From VXYK01 sp965214565 (GTDB taxonomy: Bacteria; Actinomycetota; Acidimicrobiia; Acidimicrobiales; Aldehydirespiratoraceae), in the NCBI GenBank assembly GCA_965214565.1, contig OZ243951.1, forward strand, positions 2,604,001 through 2,668,000: a DNA stretch of 64,000 nt, read 5' to 3'. The notes beneath the pieces are model-generated. The model made no database searches. It was not told where the DNA came from and saw only the letters and a list, made by a program, of their open reading frames with translations. This document shows positions 60,860 through 64,000 of this stretch, piece after piece; positions within the stretch are counted from its first letter, which is position 1; each line of letters opens with the position of its first letter. The translations under genes were made by a program, and so were the position numbers.

Positions 60860-61730
60860 GCACTCGGACATGCAGCGAGGCCCGGCAGCTGGTGAGCGCT
60901 CCGGATTCGTGACACTGATCGGTCGCCCCAACGCCGGAAAGTCGACGCTGCTCAACAAGATCCTCGGCTTCAAGGTGTCGATCGTCTCCGACAAACCCCA
61001 AACGACCCGCACCCAGGTCCGCGGTGTCCTCGACCGCCCCGGCGCACAGCTAGTGTTCGTGGACACTCCCGGTATCCACAAGCCCAGGACCGCTCTGGGG
61101 TCCAGCCTCAATGCCACCGCCAACCAGGCGAGTTCGCAGGTCGACGTAGTCTGCTTCGTGCTTGACGCAACCGCCCCCTACGGCCGAGGTGACGCCGCGA
61201 TAGCTGATCGTCTGCCCAAAGAGTCTGTGATCGTCGTGACGAAGTCCGACCTTGCCTCGCGTCAACAGATCGCTGCGCAGCTCGCCGCTACGTCTGATCT
61301 CGACGCGGCCCAATGGTTCCCGGTGAGCGGACGAACGGGCGACGGAATCGAGGACCTGGTCTCCCACCTGACCAACAGGATGCCGTTGGGTCCGCGTTTG
61401 TACCCCGAGGGGATGGTCACCGATGTTGGTGATGAGTTCTGGGTGGCCGAGCTCGTGCGCGAGAAGCTGCTGGCCCTTACCCGCGAGGAACTCCCGCACA
61501 GTGTCGCAACCAGGGTCACTGAATGGGAATGGCCCCGGATCCGCTGCGAGATCCTCGTTGAACGAGAGTCCCAGAAACCGATGGTGATCGGGAAGGGTGG
61601 AGAGGTGCTCAAGAAGGTCGGCACGGCGGTTCGTGCTGAGATAGGCGAGGAGGTCTTCATCGAACTCTTCGTGAAGGTCGAAAAGAACTGGCAGCGCCGC
61701 CCCGAACTGGTCCAACGCCTCGGCTACTAG
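60849..61730 (+). CDS. era: GTPase Era
   Basis: About 293 residues. GTPase domain motifs are G1 GRPNAGKST, G2 PQTTR, G3 DTPGIHKP, G4 VVTKSDLAS, then a C-terminal KH domain (ILVERESQKPMVIGKGGEVLKKVGTAVRAEIGEEVFIELFVKV). Era binds the 3' end of 16S rRNA during 30S assembly. Two adjacent ATGs (60849 and 60852) overlap the corC stop; neither has a ribosome site, so translation is coupled. The stop overlaps the convergent dinG-like stop. Confidence 0.94.
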   Translation: MMTEHSDMQRGPAAGERSGFVTLIGRPNAGKSTLLNKILGFKVSIVSDKPQTTRTQVRGVLDRPGAQLVFVDTPGIHKPRTALGSSLNATANQASSQVDVVCFVLDATAPYGRGDAAIADRLPKESVIVVTKSDLASRQQIAAQLAATSDLDAAQWFPVSGRTGDGIEDLVSHLTNRMPLGPRLYPEGMVTDVGDEFWVAELVREKLLALTREELPHSVATRVTEWEWPRIRCEILVERESQKPMVIGKGGEVLKKVGTAVRAEIGEEVFIELFVKVEKNWQRRPELVQRLGY

Positions 61731-63607
61731 CTGTTCTGCAGCGCTCGAAGAAAGCTCTCGGCCTCGGAACGGTCTTTGGTTCGGCGCATCGGGGGGAGCC
61801 CCCCGAGTAGCTGCCAGCGATAGCTGCGTGAATTCGCCAGGCGAGGGTCCAGTACGGCCACCACGCCGCAGTCGGTCGCGGAGCGGATGAGTCGGCCCGC
61901 TCCCTGGGCCAGCATGATCGCGGCCCTCGGCAGGTCAACTGTCCTAAACGCGTTGGGACCGACCCGCTCGCGACGCGCAGAGAGCACGGGATCGTCGGGC
62001 CGAGGGAAGGGGAGTCGGTCGATAATCACCAGGTTGCAGGTTGAACCGACCGCGTCGATGCCCTGCCAGTAGGACATCGTGGCGAATAGACAGGTTTCGT
62101 CGTGCGCAATGAAATCTTTGAGAAGCTGCGCCTTGGAGCCCTCGCCCTGTGTGAGTATCGGCCACGGAACCCGCGACGAGATGCGCGCGGAGGCTTCGTT
62201 CATCGCCGCCCAACTTGTGAACAACGCCAGGGTCCTTCCTCCGGCCGCGTTGATCAGGGATTCGATCTCCAGATGCTGCGACTCCCGATGTCTCGGCTTG
62301 CGAGGGTCGGGGAGATCAGCGGCGCAGTACAGCAGAGCGTTCGATTCGTAGTCGAAGGGACTGCCGACATCGATCTCCACGGCGCTGTCGGGAAGCCCGA
62401 ACTGCAATGCGGCGTCGACGGGCATCGTCGCGGATGTGAGGACCCCGCCACGCTGCGACCACAGGTTCTCAGCGAGGATCTTGTGGATCGCCAGTGGCGT
62501 GGAGCGAAGGCTGGGATTGTGGGCCGGTCCGTCCACCCACATCACCTCGTCGTCCACTGCCCAACGAAGGAAGCTGATGTCGTCGAGCAGCGAGGTGACC
62601 GACTGGCGTGCCCGGATGGTTCGATTCGACACGTCGCTGGGAGCGTCGGAAGGCACCCCGCGAAGCTCTGTCAACAGATCGGTGACCCGCGCCGCGATGA
62701 GATCGAGTGTGCTGCCTAGGTCCGCTGAGGGGCCGTCGGGCAGGCGGTGACCAGTCAACGGGCCCAGATTGTCTTTGAGGGCGTCTGCTGCGTCGCTGAC
62801 TTTCGTGGAGGCGGCTGAGTCGGCGATCACTGCTCTGACGGCGGAGGCCGCGGTCAGCAGACGGGCAGTGCTCAGGTAGCGACCCGCTGCGTCGGCCATG
62901 ATGTCCTCGAGTTGGTGGGCCTCGTCGATGATCACGGTGTCGTGTTCTGGGAGAATACCACCCACCGCGACGTCGATCGCATACAGGTGCAAGTTGACGA
63001 TCAGCACGTCGGCCGCTGCGGCCTGACGCCACGCCCTTTCTGCGAAGCAGTTTTCACCTTCACTGCAGCGGGCGGCGCCCGGGCATTCCTGACGGCTGAC
63101 ACTGACCTGCTGCCAAGCATGGTCACCTACGTCGGCCAGTTCGGATCGGTCGCCGGTGGCGCTCCGGTCTGCGAACGATCTGAGTTTCCGGATACTCTGC
63201 TTGTCCAATCCATCGTGCTCCAGTCCCAGGCCGAGGTTCTGGGCCGACTCCGCTTCGCTGAGGCGTTGCAGGCAGAGGTAGTTGGAGCGACCCTTCAAGA
63301 CGGCGAAGTCGATTGGTTTGGACAACCGGCTCGACACCAACGGCAAGTCCTTGGCGGCTAGTTGGTCCTGCAGCGCTTTCGTCGCAGTGGCCACCACGAC
63401 CTTCCGGCCCGACACGACGATGGGCACCAGGTAGGCGAGTGACTTCCCTGTGCCCGTGCCCGCCTGCACCAGAACATGGCCGTTGCTTGCCAGAGCGTCT
63501 GCGACCGCTGCAGTCATCTCGACCTGTCCAGAGCGCTGCTCACCGCCGTCGGGCAGACCGGCGGTGACCTCGGAGAGCAGTTCAACAGCAGTCTCGGCGA
63601 TGTTCAT
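61727..63607 (-). CDS. DinG-family ATP-dependent DNA helicase
   Basis: About 626 residues, superfamily 2 XPD/DinG-like helicase: QVEMTAAVADAL, Walker A VQAGTGTGKSLAYLVP, LKGRSNYLCLQRL with Fe-S cysteines continuing in QECPGAARCSEGENCFAERA (four cysteines, as in the iron-sulfur domain), the DEAH box TVIIDEAHQLEDI, LTSATM, TLALFTSW, MSYWQGIDAVG and GAGRLIRSATDCG. It unwinds 5'-tailed DNA and possibly R-loops or G4. ATG 63607 is chosen from the family N-terminus (AETAVELLSEVTAGLPDGGEQR); TTG 63637 is an alternative. Confidence 0.92.
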   Translation of the reverse strand: MNIAETAVELLSEVTAGLPDGGEQRSGQVEMTAAVADALASNGHVLVQAGTGTGKSLAYLVPIVVSGRKVVVATATKALQDQLAAKDLPLVSSRLSKPIDFAVLKGRSNYLCLQRLSEAESAQNLGLGLEHDGLDKQSIRKLRSFADRSATGDRSELADVGDHAWQQVSVSRQECPGAARCSEGENCFAERAWRQAAAADVLIVNLHLYAIDVAVGGILPEHDTVIIDEAHQLEDIMADAAGRYLSTARLLTAASAVRAVIADSAASTKVSDAADALKDNLGPLTGHRLPDGPSADLGSTLDLIAARVTDLLTELRGVPSDAPSDVSNRTIRARQSVTSLLDDISFLRWAVDDEVMWVDGPAHNPSLRSTPLAIHKILAENLWSQRGGVLTSATMPVDAALQFGLPDSAVEIDVGSPFDYESNALLYCAADLPDPRKPRHRESQHLEIESLINAAGGRTLALFTSWAAMNEASARISSRVPWPILTQGEGSKAQLLKDFIAHDETCLFATMSYWQGIDAVGSTCNLVIIDRLPFPRPDDPVLSARRERVGPNAFRTVDLPRAAIMLAQGAGRLIRSATDCGVVAVLDPRLANSRSYRWQLLGGLPPMRRTKDRSEAESFLRALQNS

Positions 63608-63733
63608 GGCAGGTGAGCTTTCGTACGTTCCCAACAATCTCAGACCCCTACCATAGGCACCCCTGCCGACTGTTCTCGGAGAGCGGGCCGGCGGGTTCGT
63701 TCGACCGTCGATTAGCCGGGTGCTTCAACCCGA

Positions 63734-63739
63734 TAGGTT
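63734..63739 (+). promoter_or_regulatory. Candidate -10 box of uppS
   Basis: TAGGTT ends 7 nt before GTG 63747, consistent with a leaderless start. Confidence 0.4.
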
Positions 63740-63746
63740 CTACTGC

Positions 63747-64000
63747 GTGCCCGCCGATCTGCTTGATCTGAATCGGATACCGCGTCATATCGCCTGTGTG
63801 ATGGACGGCAACGGCCGATGGGCACAGGCGCGGGGTCTGCCTCGTACCGAGGGCCACCGTGCCGGCGAACACTCATTGTTCGACGTCGTCGACGCCTCAC
63901 TCGAAATCGGAGTCGAGTGGTTGACGGTGTATGCCTTCAGCACCGAGAACTGGAGACGTCCCCGCGATGAGGTGCGATTCCTGATCAACTTCAACGAAGA
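63747..64000 (+). CDS. uppS: Isoprenyl (undecaprenyl) diphosphate synthase, 5' part
   Basis: The first 84 codons of a cis-prenyltransferase, running off the window. GTG 63747 begins a typical short N-terminus, then the catalytic CVMDGNGRWAQARGL motif (Asp of DGNGRWA), EGHRAGEHSLFDVV, and the LTVYAFSTENWRRPRDEV block. It makes the lipid carrier for cell-wall polymers from IPP and farnesyl diphosphate. Adjacency to era is usual in actinobacteria, although recO, often between them, is absent here. Confidence 0.93.
   Translation, partial: MPADLLDLNRIPRHIACVMDGNGRWAQARGLPRTEGHRAGEHSLFDVVDASLEIGVEWLTVYAFSTENWRRPRDEVRFLINFNE

Overview
The window is high-GC, densely packed bacterial DNA. It most resembles an actinobacterium, probably class Acidimicrobiia or a close relative. 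This is inferred from gene content: a suf operon with an embedded Rieske protein and SufU, a single-chain actinobacterial AceE, a RamB-type regulator beside isocitrate lyase, Ku with a stand-alone LigD polymerase, an F420-dependent oxidoreductase family, and many starts with a TAnnnT box 6-7 nt upstream (leaderless mRNAs). There is no ribosomal RNA to fix the taxonomy.

Layout. 1-121: end of pheT. 268-9644: taurine dissimilation, with taurine aminotransferase, a three-gene ABC importer, phosphate acetyltransferase, a TetR regulator and sulfoacetaldehyde acetyltransferase (Xsc). The importer is odd: its binding protein is an internal tandem duplication and its ATPase carries its own membrane domain. 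9713-11685 (minus): a UGSC-family selenoprotein, read through an in-frame UGA, with its thioredoxin-domain partner. 11790-13728: metallo-hydrolase, flavin reductase, gamma carbonic anhydrase. 13823-21146: two convergent suf operons (sufB-orf-sufD-Rieske-sufC2-PCD and sufC-sufS-sufU). 21291-24840: acyl-CoA dehydrogenase, small proteins, a structured leader/terminator region, hydrolase, DNA glycosylase-fold protein. 24833-29560: aceE, RNase HI, epimerase-like protein, LapA-like protein.

30345-39227 is an accessory defence-type island: a large Eco57I-like adenine methyltransferase overlapping a RAMA-domain gene, then a PLD-nuclease/SNF2-helicase. The methyltransferase is out of frame as written. 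It contains a run of 16 G, a (AC)10 tract and near-tandem repeats lying in different frames. This looks like a two-switch phase-variable gene, or a decaying or misassembled one.

39264-39854 (minus) is a second selenoprotein, a thioredoxin-fold lipoprotein with UGA at the first cysteine of the active-site CxxC. 39994-44889 completes the pyruvate dehydrogenase/lipoate machinery with E3, E2 and a LipB-LipA fusion. 44918-49683 holds an aminopeptidase-P-like peptidase, a membrane protein, Ku, LigD polymerase, three tRNAs (Lys, His, Arg) and a VOC protein. 49707-53022 (minus) is a reductive pyrimidine catabolism cluster. 53222-57898 contains a VOC protein, cyclopropane fatty acid synthase, and isocitrate lyase divergent from RamB. 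57895-64000 is housekeeping: PhoH, YbeY, CorC-like, Era, DinG-like helicase and the start of UppS.

Taken together the cell appears to use taurine and pyrimidines as carbon, nitrogen and sulfur sources, feeds acetyl units to the glyoxylate and TCA cycles, makes Fe-S clusters by SUF, and must carry selenocysteine machinery elsewhere in the genome.
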